25,918 bases of DNA from a virus: the IMG/VR virus record IMGVR_UViG_3300021425_000168, positions 1 to 25,918 of that record; one strand, given 5' to 3'. The translations under genes were made by a program, and so were the position numbers. Below the pieces are notes generated by a model that saw only the letters and a program-made list of their open reading frames with translations, made no database searches and was not told where the DNA came from. Positions 25,799-25,918 of the stretch are shown here, one piece after another. How positions within the stretch are numbered: position 1 is the stretch's first letter; the number at the start of each line of letters is the position of its first letter.

Positions 25799-25918
25799 CT
25801 AAAGTGATAACTTCCTGCGGATATCTCTCTCTACTTGATTCAATGCATGACGACAGGAAGGTGTAGATGCCGTGTGAATCTTGACTCCAGTGCGATGCCT
25901 CCAGACTAAATGTTTGTT
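25799..25918 (-). CDS. C-terminal end of an unidentified gene, 5' part beyond the window
   Basis: Thirty-nine sense codons followed by TAG (25799-25801) run in frame to the right edge. The visible peptide begins NKHLVWRHRTGVKIHTAST and ends NQVERDIRRKLSL. It is basic and ends in a likely short amphipathic helix. Base composition differs from the AT-rich structural genes, being nearer balanced. I do not recognise the family. It is on the same strand as everything else and is followed by a hairpin that could end its transcript. Coding status is inferred from the open frame and the sensible composition only. Confidence 0.55.
   Translation of the reverse strand, partial: NKHLVWRHRTGVKIHTASTPSCRHALNQVERDIRRKLSL

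Noticed and set aside
25681-25800. Possible tRNA in the GC-rich patch
   Set aside because: No acceptor/T-arm pairing or GTTCRA loop in a consistent position could be built on either strand.

Overview
The window looks like part of the genome of a T4-like cyanophage (a tailed marine myovirus of Synechococcus or Prochlorococcus). The main reasons are an AT-rich sequence with every recognisable gene on the minus strand, the baseplate set gp25-gp6-[giant protein]-gp8-[DUF4815 protein] packed almost without gaps, and T4-type late promoter boxes (TATAAATA) in front of gp25 and gp8. The species cannot be fixed from the sequence alone.

Reading in the direction of transcription (from high to low coordinates): 25799-25918 is the 3' end of an unidentified gene. 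25612-25798 is a short non-coding stretch with a G/C-run hairpin, iterated TGCCC words, an extended -10 promoter and an operator-like palindrome. Next come a free-standing HNH endonuclease with C-terminal repeats (24757-25611) and a 63-residue AbrB-like protein (24531-24722). A good sigma70-type promoter (24510-24538) then leads into a small cluster: a GT-A-like glycosyltransferase (23726-24487), a 53-residue protein coupled to it through TGATG, and a 49-residue very basic protein whose SD overlaps the preceding stop. Two uncharacterised proteins of 225 and 82 residues follow.

From 22393 downwards the window is a late structural operon. A TATAAATA box drives gp25 (sheath initiator, 21962-22363), gp6 (baseplate wedge, 20032-21960) and a 3976-residue protein (8100-20030) in the position held by gene 7 in T4. 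gp6 and the giant protein each begin one base after the preceding stop (TAATATG). A second TATAAATA box precedes gp8 (6502-8070). The last gene, a DUF4815-type virion protein of at least 2165 residues, starts at 6495 and runs off the left edge. Together these would form the wedges of the baseplate plus large peripheral proteins, probably fibre- or host-contact parts.

The most unusual content is in the two giant proteins. The 3976-residue protein is a mosaic of at least four kinds of short divergent repeats plus a YHYH-like domain, and one repeat type also occurs in the DUF4815 protein. No tRNA, CRISPR array, insertion sequence or host-derived photosynthesis gene was seen, and the plus strand carries no convincing gene.
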